Source: Kribbella qitaiheensis
Lineage (GTDB): Bacteria > Actinomycetota > Actinomycetes > Propionibacteriales > Kribbellaceae
Direction of reading: 5' to 3'
Length of the DNA stretch: 64,000 nt
Assembly: GCF_014217565.1 (NCBI RefSeq)
Contig: NZ_CP043661.1
Span: forward strand, 868,001 to 932,000
Shown here: piece by piece, positions 1 through 9,711 of the stretch
How the letters are laid out: each line of letters starts with the position of its first letter
Numbering within the stretch: the first letter of the stretch is position 1
Program-made: the position numbers and the translations under genes
The notes under the pieces: generated by a model
The model's input: the letters and a program-made list of their open reading frames with translations, nothing else
Told to the model about the DNA's origin: nothing
The model's database searches: none

Positions 1-1
1 T

Positions 2-415
2 GGAGACCCGGCGGCGATGGATGCGCTGAAGGCCGGCTGTGTCGCGGCCTTGTCCCGGTGGCGCGACGCGTGGTCGCGCCGCCCGGAGGTCGTCGTCACC
101 CTGCCGGCGGCCGGCTACCGGTGGCTGACCACCGAGATCGCCAACCACCTGGCCGAGATAGGCCGCCTCGAACGCGCCGAGATGACAGTCGACGCGTCAG
201 CGTTCGCCGCCGACCTCTCCTCGGCCGAGGAAGCCCGCGTCTGGCGAGACGGCCTCAGCATCGACGGTCCGACGGCCCAGGCGATCGCCGAACGCTCGGT
301 CCTCCTGGTCGTCGATGCCTCCTCATCCCAATGGCCGATAACCGTCGCCGCCGCAAAACTCCGTGAGTCCGGAGCCCATGCAGTACTCCCGCTCCTCATC
401 CACAGAAAGCCCTAG
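2..415 (+). CDS. C-terminal fragment of a probable RecQ-family DNA helicase
   Basis: The frame is open from the left edge of the window and the start lies outside it. The visible 137 residues end in a phosphoribosyltransferase-like stretch (VLLVVDASSS, then ITVAAAKLRESGAHAVLPLL). This resembles the extra C-terminal domain that I recall on many actinobacterial RecQ-type ATP-dependent helicases. No helicase motif is visible because that part would lie upstream. The stop is followed by 210 bases with no recognisable gene before the convergent ArsR-type gene. Another phosphoribosyltransferase-domain protein is possible, so the helicase assignment is an inference from the tail only. Confidence 0.5.
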   Translation, partial: GDPAAMDALKAGCVAALSRWRDAWSRRPEVVVTLPAAGYRWLTTEIANHLAEIGRLERAEMTVDASAFAADLSSAEEARVWRDGLSIDGPTAQAIAERSVLLVVDASSSQWPITVAAAKLRESGAHAVLPLLIHRKP

Positions 416-625
416 CGACGCGGCGGCAATCCGCAGAAGGCCCCGGCTGCCGCGGCGAAGTCCCCGGGCTCCTCGGTCAGGTGTGCTGCCGAGGGGTTTC
501 GGTGGTGAGGCCTTGGCGGCCGCCGGGTACTTCCAGGAATTTCAGTTGGCCTACGGCCGGGCTGCCGGGGTGGGTGACGAACCAGAGGAGGCGTTGGCGT
601 CCGTCGTCGCTGGGCATCGCCAAGG

Positions 626-1414
626 TCAGGTGGTCGGGGGGAGGGACTCGGTGAAGGATTTCAGGTCGGAGAGCACGCGGGTCCAGCCGTCCTCGATCAT
701 CGGGCGGATGGCGCTGCCGGGGTCGAAGCCGCCGTGGATGACGGTGAGCTTGACCTGATCGCCGTCCGGTTCCAGGTCGAAGCTCACCCTCGACAACGGC
801 TCGGCGGCGGTCTTGTCGCGCAGTTCGTCGTCCATCTCGACCGCCTTCGCGAACTCCTCCGTGATGTGGTGCCACGTGAAAGCGAGTCGCCGGTACGGCT
901 CGTGCTCCAGCACGACCTGGCCCGGTCCGGCCATCGTCACGTCGCCCATCTTCCAGTTCATCGGCGAACCGACCTGCCAGTCGGTCTCGTGGTAGAGCCC
1001 CCAGTACCGCTTGGTGAACTCCGGATCCGTGAGTGCCTGCCAGAGCCGCTCGGGCGTGGTCTTGATGTAAGTGGTGTAGACGAAATCGTTGTCGCTCATC
1101 GTTTCCTTCTCCAAGCTTGTCTTGAGATCGGCGAACAGCTGCACGCGCCGCCGGTCGTACTGATTGATCCAGCGGTCGGCGATGGCGTTGATCGGTTCGG
1201 CGTTCAGGAAGTGCAACTTCTCCCGCCCGCGCCGGACCGTCGTGACGAGATTGGCCGCTTCGAGTGCGGCGAGATGCTTGCTGACCGACTGCCGAGCCAT
1301 CTCCAGGCCGGCGCAGAGTTCGCGCAGCGTCTGCCCGTTCTGCTGGTTCAGGCTGTCGAGCAGCAGTCGGCGACTGGGATCAGCCAGCGCCCTGAACACC
1401 TCGTCCATCGCCAC
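626..1414 (-). CDS. ArsR/SmtB-type regulator fused to an SRPBCC (AHSA1-like) domain
   Basis: The 262-residue protein has two parts. Residues 1 to about 100 form an ArsR winged helix (FRALADPSRRLLLDSL, then a recognition helix near MARQSVSKHLAALEAANLV). Residues from about 110 form an SRPBCC/START-like cavity domain (FVYTTYIKTTPERLWQALTDPEF). No metal-binding cysteine pair is evident, so metal sensing is not supported. The cavity domain may bind a hydrophobic ligand, but that is an inference. The join contains an internal Met (TMSDNDF) that looks like the start of a once separate gene, so it may be an in-frame fusion. Such fusions occur elsewhere in actinobacteria. An inverted repeat lies 25 bases upstream of the start and could be an autoregulatory operator. 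Confidence 0.85.
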   Translation of the reverse strand: MAMDEVFRALADPSRRLLLDSLNQQNGQTLRELCAGLEMARQSVSKHLAALEAANLVTTVRRGREKLHFLNAEPINAIADRWINQYDRRRVQLFADLKTSLEKETMSDNDFVYTTYIKTTPERLWQALTDPEFTKRYWGLYHETDWQVGSPMNWKMGDVTMAGPGQVVLEHEPYRRLAFTWHHITEEFAKAVEMDDELRDKTAAEPLSRVSFDLEPDGDQVKLTVIHGGFDPGSAIRPMIEDGWTRVLSDLKSFTESLPPTT

Positions 1415-1438
1415 TCCACTCCGACATGCAGCCCACTA

Positions 1439-1461
1439 GCTGCCTTTACACAATAGGCAGC
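1439..1461. promoter_or_regulatory. Inverted repeat, candidate operator of the ArsR-SRPBCC gene
   Basis: GCTGCCT and AGGCAGC form perfect 7-base arms around the 9-base spacer TTACACAAT. The site lies 25 bases upstream of the ArsR-type start and between two divergent genes. ArsR-family regulators bind short interrupted palindromes in such positions. The assignment is an inference from position and symmetry. Confidence 0.45.
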
Positions 1462-1556
1462 CTTATGGGTGCATGTCAAAGGCTGAAGCCGCCAAAGCTG
1501 TGCACGGGTAGCGCCCTCGCATGATCCGGTTTCGCTGCGGGCACCGGTCAGGACCT

Positions 1557-3059
1557 ATGGAGAAGCCACTTGTCCTCGTCACCGGAGTCACCGGCTACAT
1601 CGGTGGCCGCCTCGTCCCCGAACTTCTCGCCGCCGGCTACCGCGTCCGCGCGATGGCCCGCAATCCCCAGCGCCTTCGGGACCGGGATTGGTACGACGAC
1701 GTGGAGGTGGCCGAGGCAGACGCCGGCAACCCGGAGCAACTCGCGACCGCGCTCGAAGGCGTCGAGGTCGCGTACTACCTGATCCACGCCCTCGGCACCG
1801 GCAGCCGCTTCGAGTCGCGAGATCGGCATACGGCCCTGACCTTCGGTACGGCGGCTCGCGAGGCCGGCGTCGGCCGGATTGTCTATCTCGGCGGGCTGTA
1901 TCCGCAGGGCGAGGTGCTGTCGCCGCATCTGGATTCGCGTCGCGAGGTCGGCGAGATCCTGCTCGCCTCGGGCGTTCCGACGACCGTACTGCGAGCCGCC
2001 GTCATCATCGGTTCGGGATCGGCCTCGTTCGAGATGCTGCGGCACCTCACCGACCGGCTGCCGTTCATGCTCACGCCTCGCTGGCTGGGCACGCGGATCC
2101 AGCCGATCGCGGTACGGGATGTCCTGCACTACCTGGTCGGCAGCGCAACGATGCCGACGGAAGTCAGCCGCGGGTTCGACATCGGTGGTCCAGATGTCCT
2201 CACCTACCGAGAAATGATGCAGCGGTACGCCGCGGTTGCGGGTCTGCAACCCCGGCGAATCGTCACGCTGCCGTTGCTGACTCCGTCGCTGTCCAGCCAC
2301 TGGGTCGGACTCGTCACGCCGGTCCCGAGCAGCATTGCCCGGCCGCTCGTGGACAGCCTGATCCATGAGGTGGTGTGCAAGGAACACGACATCGAGCAGT
2401 ACGTCGCCGATCCCACGCCGGCGCCGGTGGGCTTCGATCGAGCGGTCAAGCTCGCACTCAAGCGCGTACAGGACCTGGACGTCACCACCAGCTGGGCCTC
2501 CGCGTCCACGGCCGGGGCGCCGAGTGACCCGCTGCCCGGCGACCCGGACTGGTCGGGCGGTTCGTTGTACGTAGACGAGCGAGAAGGCGCTGTCTCGACG
2601 ACCCCCGAGCAACTCTGGTCGGTGATCGAAGGGATCGGTGGCGGCAACGGCTGGTACTCCTGGCGGCTCGGCTGGTGGGCCAGGGGAGTACTGGACCGGG
2701 TGTTCGGCGGTCCGGGGCTTCGCCGTGGCCGGCGGAATCCGCAGGACCTGTCTGTCGGCGATCCGCTCGACTGGTGGCGGGTCGAGGAGATCGAGGATAT
2801 GAAGCTGCTCAGACTCCGCGCCGAGATGAGGCTGCCCGGCCTCGCCTGGCTCGAACTGATCGTGGACACCGACGATCACCAGAACACGATCTTCCGGCAG
2901 CGAGCGCTCTTCCATCCCCACGGCCTGCCCGGGCACCTCTACTGGTGGGCGATCAAACCGTTCCACGGCATTGTCTTCGGCGGGATGCAGCACAACATCG
3001 CCGAAGCCGCCGGCCGCAGCGGCCCGGTCCGATGGAAGCCGTCCCGCAAATCGTCTTGA
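1557..3059 (+). CDS. Atypical SDR NAD(P)-binding protein with C-terminal DUF2867
   Basis: Near the N-terminus, VLVTGVTGYIGGRLVPELL is a Rossmann dinucleotide-binding motif of the GxxGxxG type. The fold continues to about residue 300 and resembles NmrA/complex I NDUFA9-like extended SDRs. From about residue 340 the sequence (EQLWSVIEGIGGGNGWYSW, LPGLAWLELIVD, YWWAIKPFHGIVFGGM) matches the DUF2867 module that often follows such domains. The ATG at 1557 was preferred over an ATG 36 bases upstream because the Rossmann strand begins right after it and a weak AGGA precedes it. The substrate is unknown. It diverges from the ArsR-SRPBCC gene, which might control it. Confidence 0.8.
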   Translation: MEKPLVLVTGVTGYIGGRLVPELLAAGYRVRAMARNPQRLRDRDWYDDVEVAEADAGNPEQLATALEGVEVAYYLIHALGTGSRFESRDRHTALTFGTAAREAGVGRIVYLGGLYPQGEVLSPHLDSRREVGEILLASGVPTTVLRAAVIIGSGSASFEMLRHLTDRLPFMLTPRWLGTRIQPIAVRDVLHYLVGSATMPTEVSRGFDIGGPDVLTYREMMQRYAAVAGLQPRRIVTLPLLTPSLSSHWVGLVTPVPSSIARPLVDSLIHEVVCKEHDIEQYVADPTPAPVGFDRAVKLALKRVQDLDVTTSWASASTAGAPSDPLPGDPDWSGGSLYVDEREGAVSTTPEQLWSVIEGIGGGNGWYSWRLGWWARGVLDRVFGGPGLRRGRRNPQDLSVGDPLDWWRVEEIEDMKLLRLRAEMRLPGLAWLELIVDTDDHQNTIFRQRALFHPHGLPGHLYWWAIKPFHGIVFGGMQHNIAEAAGRSGPVRWKPSRKSS

Positions 3060-3080
3060 CGTGGACCGGACGATGGAACC

Positions 3081-3875
3081 GTGGACATCACCAGTCTGGG
3101 CTATCGCACCGACCTCGCCTTGCTCGAAGCAGCCGGCAGCGAGCTGACGGACCGAGGGACCTACGTCGTGGTGCGGACGCCTGCCAACCCGACGTTCTGG
3201 TGGGGCAATTTCCTGCTGTTCGGAACGCCGTTCACGTCGGAGAGCGTGGAACCGCGGCTCGAGCTCTTCCGGACCGAGTTCCCGACGGCGGAACATGTTG
3301 CCATCGGCATCGATAGTGTCGATGGGGCGGTCGGCGCCGAGGAGGGGCTGGCCGCGGCCGGCCTGGAGATCGACCGGAGCACGGTGATGACCGCCTCGCG
3401 GGTGCTGGAACCCAAGCGGCCGAATGAGTGGGCGGAGTACAGGTTCCTGACGAGCGATGACGACTGGGAGCAGTTGGTCGGGCTGACGCTGGCGGCCTCC
3501 AGCCTGGAGGAGATCGACGCCGGGTACGAGGAGTTCAACCGGCGCAGAGTGCTGGCTGCTCGCGAGTTGGTGGAGTCCGGCCGGGCGAAGTGGTTCGGCG
3601 CGTTCGAGGGCGAGCAACTGCAGGCCTCACTCGGACTCGCGCCGGACGGTCAGGGTGCCGCGCGGTTCCAGACTGTGCAGACGCACCCCGACGCTCGCGG
3701 CCTCGGTCTCGCGAGCACCTTGGTGCACCGGGCGTCGAGGTACGGGTTCGATGAATTGGGCGTCGAGACTCTGGTGATGGTCGCGGACCCGGAGTACCTC
3801 GCGATCCGGCTGTATCGGGCGCTCGGCTTCACCGACACCGAGACCCAGCTGCAGGTAGCCAAACCGCCCGCTTGA
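3081..3875 (+). CDS. GNAT-family N-acetyltransferase
   Basis: The 264-residue protein starts at a GTG 21 bases after the upstream stop. Its C-terminal half carries the acetyl-CoA-binding region (QTHPDARGLGLASTLVHRASRYG, equivalent to the Q/RxxGxG/A motif) and the later YRALGF motif typical of GNAT enzymes. The N-terminal half (WGNFLLFG, FPTAEHVAIGID) looks like a degenerate first GNAT repeat, giving a two-domain layout common in actinobacteria. The acceptor substrate cannot be predicted. The short spacing suggests co-transcription with the upstream SDR gene. Confidence 0.8.
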   Translation: MDITSLGYRTDLALLEAAGSELTDRGTYVVVRTPANPTFWWGNFLLFGTPFTSESVEPRLELFRTEFPTAEHVAIGIDSVDGAVGAEEGLAAAGLEIDRSTVMTASRVLEPKRPNEWAEYRFLTSDDDWEQLVGLTLAASSLEEIDAGYEEFNRRRVLAARELVESGRAKWFGAFEGEQLQASLGLAPDGQGAARFQTVQTHPDARGLGLASTLVHRASRYGFDELGVETLVMVADPEYLAIRLYRALGFTDTETQLQVAKPPA

Positions 3876-4020
3876 CCCGCCCGGTGTGAAGCCCGGCCAG
3901 GGTGCGGCCCGTGGGGAACAGGGAACGGAAACGTACGGTAAGGATGGGTTGGGGGCTACCGTTGCCAGCTGCTCTCGTCTGGAGCTGGGGGCCTGCGGTG
4001 GCTAGGCCTGCGAGGAGTAG

Positions 4021-4305
4021 CGGAACGAAGATCTGGCGTTCAGCGAACACCTTGACGGGTACAACGGTACGCAGACGGCCCGGTCGTACCTGAATTTCGC
4101 GACGTCGACGTTCGCGGGCAAGGACATTTTGTCGGCGTCGCTGTCGTTGTGGCAGACGACGTCGCTGTCGTGTACGGCGTCCGCGATCGTGACCAGATCG
4201 TCGACGCCGGCCACACCCGACACGCGGTGGAGTAACAAGCCCGCGCTGGGCGCGGTGTACGGGTCGGTGTCGGCGGCGAAGGGTTTCTCCAGTGCGTGCC
4301 CGGGG
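4021..4305 (+). pseudogene. Out-of-frame N-terminal piece of the RHS gene
   Basis: This frame reads AFSEHLDGYNGTQTARSYLNF, then LSASLSLWQTTSLSC and LGAVYGSVSAAKGFSSACPGG. That pattern resembles the carbohydrate-binding-like DNRLRE-type module at the start of many actinobacterial RHS proteins. A stop at 4018-4020 precedes it and no ATG is available upstream, so the signal peptide is missing. At the G-run near 4300 the reading continues naturally only in the next frame (ARISVPMTGLAQAWSTATYP), as if one G had been lost. The gene therefore looks 5'-truncated and frameshifted, unless the run is a sequencing error. Confidence 0.6.
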
Positions 4306-7300
4306 GGCCCGGATCTCGGTCCCGATGACCGGGTTGGCGCAGGCTTGGTCGACCGCGACCTACCCGACCGGTGGGATGGCGTTGACGGCCGGGAACGAGG
4401 CGGACGCGAACTCGTGGAAGAAGTTCTATTCCACCGTCGCGATCGCCGACCCGTACGTGACGATGACGTGGAACCGTGCCCCGGCGGTACCGGCGGCGCC
4501 GACGTTCGTGTCGGCGGTGGCGTATGCGCCGCCGGGTGGTGCGAGTGCGTTGTATTCGCCGTACCTGAACCCGTGGATCTCGACCAAGGGCACCGATGCC
4601 GACGGCAACACGGTCAGGTACGTGACCGAGTTCCATGACTCGACCACGGTCACCGCGAGCACCTTGAAGGCGTCCTGTACGACGGGGACGTTCGCGTCGG
4701 GGTCGACTGCCGGGTGCCAGACGAACACGAACCTGGCGGACAACACCACGATCTATGCGCGGTCGAGGACGTTCGACGGCCGGTTGTACTCGCCCTGGTC
4801 GGGCTGGTCCACCATCCGGGTAGGCGCCACACCGACCTCGGCGCCGACGATCTCGTGCCCGTCGCCTTACGTGATCAACTCCTGGCAGGACAACCTGCCA
4901 GCTGCAGATGTGATGTGTACGGTCACGGCGACCGGCACCGGGTTCAACGCGCCTGGATATGTCCGGGTCTCTGTGGACGGCAAGCAGGTCGCGTCGAATA
5001 TCCAGGGTGGTGCAGCTGGCCAGTGGAAGATCACGCCTTCCAGTGATCCGGCCGTAGCCAAATACACCGCGACCATTTCAATGCAGGCATCCGGGCTGCA
5101 CCGGATCATCGCGACAGCGGAGACCCCCGCCGGGCGGATCTCGAGCAGCAGTTCCTACAGCTTCGGCTGGGGTGACTCCGGGATCACGTCACCGGCAGTG
5201 GACCCGCGGACCACGACCACGGACACGCTCAAGATCGAGGCGTCCGGGCCACCGAAGGGCCAATCGAGCGTCCCGACCGCGAAGGTCCGGTGGCGGATCT
5301 CCGGGTACGGCGGCAGCGCCTACGACACGGTCGGCTGGAACGAAGACCCGACCGTGCTCCCGGTCACCGACAACGGTGCTGGTGGGGTGGCGGTGTCGGC
5401 ACTGTGGGACACCAACAACGCCAAGATCGACCAGTTCCTCGATTCCGACCCCAACACCGCCGGGGTGCAACCGACCACGCTGAACGACCGGGTCCCGGTC
5501 CTGCTCGACGTCCAGGTGTGTTTCACCTACGCGTCGTCGTCACAGTGCACGTGGTCGCAGAAGCCCGGCACCACGATCCAGCGTGTCCCGCATGCCTTCG
5601 GCAACGGATTCCCCACCGCTGACGCCGGCCCCGGCCAGGTCGCGTTGTGGACCGGCGAGTTCAACACCGACTCCACCGACATCTCCGTTCCCGGCTACAC
5701 CGGCAGCCTGTCGATCTCACGGTCCCACTCCACCTACGCCGGACCCGCAAACACCGTGAACGGGGTGTTCGGGCCGGGGTGGGTCGCCCACTTCGACGGC
5801 GCCGACGCAGGCGCCGCAGGCATGGAGGTGGTCGACTCCACCCGCGTCGACGGCACCATCGCACTGGTTGACGGCGACGGCACCGCGCTGGTCTACGCAG
5901 CCCCCAACGGGCAACGCCGCACCACGGCCTCGTTCACGACCGGCACCTGGGTGCCGGCCGATGACGACACCGACCTCGACGGCTCCAAGCTCACCGTCAC
6001 CGGCACGGGTGCCGCCACGACGATCTCCTACATCGAAGACGACGGGACCGTCACCACCTGGACCCCGACCACCGCACCAGTCGCCGGCGCAGCCACCCTG
6101 TTCCGCCCGGCCGGGATCGCGGAGCCTGGGATCGCCTCCAAGACCACCTACTCCTACGACGGGTCCGGGCGGGTGTCCCGGATCCTCGCTCCGGCACCGC
6201 CCGGCGTGACCTGTCCGGCCACCGGCACGCTCAACCCCGGCTGCCGTGCGCTGCGGTTCGACTACGGCACCACCGGCACGGCGACCGGCCGCCTCGTCAC
6301 CGCGTGGCTGGACATCTACAACCCCGACAAGGTCGGTGGCGCAGGCATGGACTCCATCCAGGTCGCCACCTACACCTACGACAGCATTGGCCGGTTGGCC
6401 ACGGTCACCGACCCGCGGTCGAACCTGGCCACGCAGTACGGCTACAACACCGCCAACCACCTCACCTCCATCACCCCGCCCGGCCAGGTCCCGTTCCAGC
6501 TGAACTACGTCACCGTCGACCAGCGCGAAAAGCTCGACACCGTCAAGCGTGACCGCCCGGCCGGCGACCCCGCCGGTGGCACCGCGACACTCGCGCAGTT
6601 CGTCTACAACGTTCCCCTGTCCGGGACCGGCCTGCCCGACCTGTCGGCCGGGTCGGTGGCCCGCTGGAACCAGAAAGCCACCCCCACCAACGGGTACGCG
6701 GTGTTTGGGCCGGATCATCCGCTGGCCGGTGCGCCAGACTCCGGGGATTGGCAGTACTCCGATCTGCAGTACACCGACGCGTCCGGCTACACGGTCAACA
6801 CCGCCAAGTACGGTGCAGGTGACTGGCAGTACACATCAACCGACTACAACGACCAGGGCAACACGGTCCGCGAACTCGACGAACGCGCGCTGCGCGCGGT
6901 CATCGACGCCTCGATGCCCTCCGGCGCATCGGTCGATCAGCTCGCCACCCTCACCGTCTACAACAGCGACATCAAGAACGCCGCCGAGGACACGGTCGTC
7001 ACCCCGGCCGGGACACTGGTCACCGACACCTACGGCCCGGCCCGGTTCGCGACGCTGAAAGACGGCACCGTGAAGTGGGTCCGGCCCCACACCCACACCA
7101 CCTTCGACCGGGGCGCCCCGAACGCGGGCATCAACCCGGACACGACACTCCCGTACCGGCTGGCCACCACCGAAACGTCCTGGGCGCATGACCCCGGCAC
7201 CGGCGGCGATCTCGACATGACCAGCCAGGCGCTGACCGACTACGGGCCACCCGTCACCGGTGACGCCGAGGGGTGGGCGCTCGGCCAGGCAGGCAAGACC

Positions 7301-9706
7301 ATCACCGATGTCGACCTTAGCGGCGACGAAAGCACCGGCGACATCGTCAAGATCAGCCGCTACGACGCCGAAGGCCGCGTCATCGAAACCCGGCAGCCCG
7401 CCTCCAACGGCGCCGACGCCGGCACCACCAAAACCATCTACTACACGGCCGCCGCCAACACAGCAGTCCCGACCTGTGGCCTGAAGCCGCAATGGGCGGG
7501 CCTGGTCTGCCAGACCGGCCCGGCCGCGGTACCGACCTCGGCCGCGGGTGCGACGCCGTCGCTGCCGACCACGACCACGGGTGCCTTCACCTACCTGCTG
7601 GCACCGAAGACCGTCACCGAAACGTCCGGCACGGTCACCCGCACAAACACCACCACCTACCTCCTCGACGGCCGCACCGCGTCTACGAAGACCACCGTCG
7701 CCGGGCTGACCGGGTCGACCCCGAACACCGAGAAGGTCACGACCTACGACCCGGCCACCGGTCAGGCCACCGCCGTCACCGCGAAGAACGCCGACGGCAC
7801 TACCGCCGGGACCATCACGACCGGCTACGACGGCTGGGGTCGTCAAACCACCTACCAGCCATCGGGTGAACAGGTCACCACGACCGTCTACGACGCCGCC
7901 GGCCGCACCAAGACCGTCACCGACGCCAACGGCTCCACCGCCTACACCTACGACGGCACCGACGCCGCCGGCAAAACCGAACACCGCGGACTCGCCACCA
8001 AGGTCGACGTCACCACCGCCGGCACCACCTGGACATCAACCGGCGCCTACGACGCCGACGGCTCCATGACCACCCAGAAACTCCCCGGCGGCATCACCCA
8101 ACTCAACGACTACGACAACACCGGCGAACCCACCGGCCTGCGCTACACCGGCCAAACCACCACCCTCAACGACGACGGCACCACCACCGTCGACCCCAAC
8201 GGCGGCTGGCTTTCCTGGTCCCTCGACAACGACGTCACCGGCCGCGTCACCCACGAATGGACCCCCGACGGCGCCGCCTTCACCGGCCCCACCGGCGACG
8301 CACCCGGCGACGCCATCCCCTACGACCGCGCCTACACCTACGACAACGCCAGACGATTGAGCCAAGTAAAGGATCGCACCGCCGCAGCGACCGGCACCGA
8401 CATCACCGACCCCACCGCCACCCCATGCGTCACCCGCAGCTACGGCTTCGACCGCAACGACAACCGCCTCACCAAAGCCACTGCAAGCTCGGGTGCAGAC
8501 GGTGCCTGCAGTACCAGCAGCCCGACCAATGTCACCCGCGCCTTTGACACCGCCGACCGACCAGTCACCGGCGCCAACGGCACCGGCACTTACGCATACG
8601 ACGTCCTCGGCCGCACCACAAATCTGCCTGCCTCGGACACCCCAAACCCAGCGAACGGCGACATAGCCCTCGCCTACTACGACAACGACCTCGCAAAGAC
8701 CATCACCCAGGGCACCACCAGCACCAGCTACACCCTCGACGCCCTCGACCGCCGCGCCACTGAGACAGTGGTAACGGCCTCCGGCTCAACCCAAACCGTC
8801 CGTCACTACTCCGACACTTCAGATAACCCCAGCTGGGCTACCAAAGGCAGCACCACCCAACTCTATGTCGAGATGGTCGGCGGGGACCTCTCGCTGACCG
8901 TCACGGGCGTAGGAAATGCCGACCTCACAATTAACAGTCCTCATGGAGATGTCGTCTCGACGGTTGTCTTGCCCTCGGCCGGTGCCACAGCGGCGGCGAT
9001 CTCCGGCTGGAATCGCTACGATGAATACGGCAATGCTGATTCCGGCAACGCTAACCTCACGGGAGCCGTCGACTATGGCTGGCTCGGCAGCAAGCAGCGC
9101 GCCAATTCCACTTCCGGACTCATTTTGATGGGAGTTAGGCTGTACAATCCGACATCAGGGATTTTCAGCTCGCAAGATCCGGTCGCTGGTGGTAACGCCA
9201 ACGCCTACAACTATCCTAGCGACCCGCTGAACCAATTCGACCTCGATGGTCAGTTCTGTGAGTGCGGTCCCAGAAGCGAGGTTGAGCCTCCCCCGACCCA
9301 TCTGCAATTCGGTGGAACCAATGGTGGGAGGGAAGTCGTTGGACATGGAGGTGTGCATCCGCCGGCGCCGAGGCCGCCGAAAAGGAGACCTGGTGCATCC
9401 ACGACGCACAAGAACAGCAATTCATATAAAGGTCCGACGATCGGCTATCGGATATTCTATCGCGTCGGCAGAGGGAAATGGAGGATCTGGAAATACGGCA
9501 TCTCCTCCGTCGCTGATTCGCGTGATCCGCGTCCCTGGTCGCAGATTCGCGCCTGCCAAAGGATGATGCTTAGTGGTTGCACTGTCGGGAATATACTCCA
9601 TTTCCGGACTCGTTACCGAGCTAGGCTTTGGGAGTATCATAAGATTAGCGCGTACTATCGCAGGTATGGTGAGTGTCCACCCGGCCAGAGGGTTAGTTGT
9701 AGGTAG
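4292..9706 (+). CDS. RHS/YD-repeat polymorphic toxin-like protein
   Basis: The open frame encodes 1804 residues. The first 500 or so are secreted-type beta-rich domains (YAPPGGASALYSPYLNPW, fibronectin-like repeats). A long series of YD repeats follows from roughly residue 620 to 1500 (for example YDGSGRVSRI, YDSIGRLATVTDP, YDAAGRTKTVTDANG, YDVLGRTTNLP). The conserved RHS core lies near residues 1594-1653 (DYGWLGSKQRANSTSGLI, LYNPTSGIFSSQDPV, SDPLNQFDLDG). Known RHS proteins form a cage around a C-terminal toxin that is released after the core. The GTG at 4292 is only the first start in frame; homology begins earlier in another frame. No signal peptide is visible. The last 150 residues are AT-richer and differ in style, as expected of an exchangeable tip. 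Confidence 0.85.
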   Translation: MRARGARISVPMTGLAQAWSTATYPTGGMALTAGNEADANSWKKFYSTVAIADPYVTMTWNRAPAVPAAPTFVSAVAYAPPGGASALYSPYLNPWISTKGTDADGNTVRYVTEFHDSTTVTASTLKASCTTGTFASGSTAGCQTNTNLADNTTIYARSRTFDGRLYSPWSGWSTIRVGATPTSAPTISCPSPYVINSWQDNLPAADVMCTVTATGTGFNAPGYVRVSVDGKQVASNIQGGAAGQWKITPSSDPAVAKYTATISMQASGLHRIIATAETPAGRISSSSSYSFGWGDSGITSPAVDPRTTTTDTLKIEASGPPKGQSSVPTAKVRWRISGYGGSAYDTVGWNEDPTVLPVTDNGAGGVAVSALWDTNNAKIDQFLDSDPNTAGVQPTTLNDRVPVLLDVQVCFTYASSSQCTWSQKPGTTIQRVPHAFGNGFPTADAGPGQVALWTGEFNTDSTDISVPGYTGSLSISRSHSTYAGPANTVNGVFGPGWVAHFDGADAGAAGMEVVDSTRVDGTIALVDGDGTALVYAAPNGQRRTTASFTTGTWVPADDDTDLDGSKLTVTGTGAATTISYIEDDGTVTTWTPTTAPVAGAATLFRPAGIAEPGIASKTTYSYDGSGRVSRILAPAPPGVTCPATGTLNPGCRALRFDYGTTGTATGRLVTAWLDIYNPDKVGGAGMDSIQVATYTYDSIGRLATVTDPRSNLATQYGYNTANHLTSITPPGQVPFQLNYVTVDQREKLDTVKRDRPAGDPAGGTATLAQFVYNVPLSGTGLPDLSAGSVARWNQKATPTNGYAVFGPDHPLAGAPDSGDWQYSDLQYTDASGYTVNTAKYGAGDWQYTSTDYNDQGNTVRELDERALRAVIDASMPSGASVDQLATLTVYNSDIKNAAEDTVVTPAGTLVTDTYGPARFATLKDGTVKWVRPHTHTTFDRGAPNAGINPDTTLPYRLATTETSWAHDPGTGGDLDMTSQALTDYGPPVTGDAEGWALGQAGKTITDVDLSGDESTGDIVKISRYDAEGRVIETRQPASNGADAGTTKTIYYTAAANTAVPTCGLKPQWAGLVCQTGPAAVPTSAAGATPSLPTTTTGAFTYLLAPKTVTETSGTVTRTNTTTYLLDGRTASTKTTVAGLTGSTPNTEKVTTYDPATGQATAVTAKNADGTTAGTITTGYDGWGRQTTYQPSGEQVTTTVYDAAGRTKTVTDANGSTAYTYDGTDAAGKTEHRGLATKVDVTTAGTTWTSTGAYDADGSMTTQKLPGGITQLNDYDNTGEPTGLRYTGQTTTLNDDGTTTVDPNGGWLSWSLDNDVTGRVTHEWTPDGAAFTGPTGDAPGDAIPYDRAYTYDNARRLSQVKDRTAAATGTDITDPTATPCVTRSYGFDRNDNRLTKATASSGADGACSTSSPTNVTRAFDTADRPVTGANGTGTYAYDVLGRTTNLPASDTPNPANGDIALAYYDNDLAKTITQGTTSTSYTLDALDRRATETVVTASGSTQTVRHYSDTSDNPSWATKGSTTQLYVEMVGGDLSLTVTGVGNADLTINSPHGDVVSTVVLPSAGATAAAISGWNRYDEYGNADSGNANLTGAVDYGWLGSKQRANSTSGLILMGVRLYNPTSGIFSSQDPVAGGNANAYNYPSDPLNQFDLDGQFCECGPRSEVEPPPTHLQFGGTNGGREVVGHGGVHPPAPRPPKRRPGASTTHKNSNSYKGPTIGYRIFYRVGRGKWRIWKYGISSVADSRDPRPWSQIRACQRMMLSGCTVGNILHFRTRYRARLWEYHKISAYYRRYGECPPGQRVSCR
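9250..9706 (+). other. RHS C-terminal tip, candidate nuclease toxin domain
   Basis: After the core motif ending in FDLDG the protein switches to a proline-rich linker (HPPAPRPPKRRPG) and then about 90 residues rich in Arg, Lys and Tyr. The stretch GYRIFYRVGRGKWRIWKYGIS, followed further on by RYRARLWEYHKISAYYRR, recalls a GIY-YIG/URI fold: two short strands with Tyr and Gly, then a later Glu on a helix. GIY-YIG-type tips are known among polymorphic toxins. The match is by eye and weak; another RNase or DNase fold is possible. A small gene follows 5 bases downstream, which supports a toxin role. Confidence 0.45.
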
Positions 9707-9711
9707 GTCTG

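Noticed and set aside
477..625. Extension of the ArsR-SRPBCC protein into another frame (WFVTHPGSPAVGQLKFLEVP)
   Set aside because: The annotated SRPBCC domain is already complete at its stop and the extra text matches nothing that I know.
1548..3617. A 689-residue minus-strand protein
   Set aside because: It is antisense to the SDR/DUF2867 and GNAT genes, which have clear motifs. Long antisense frames are expected at this GC content.
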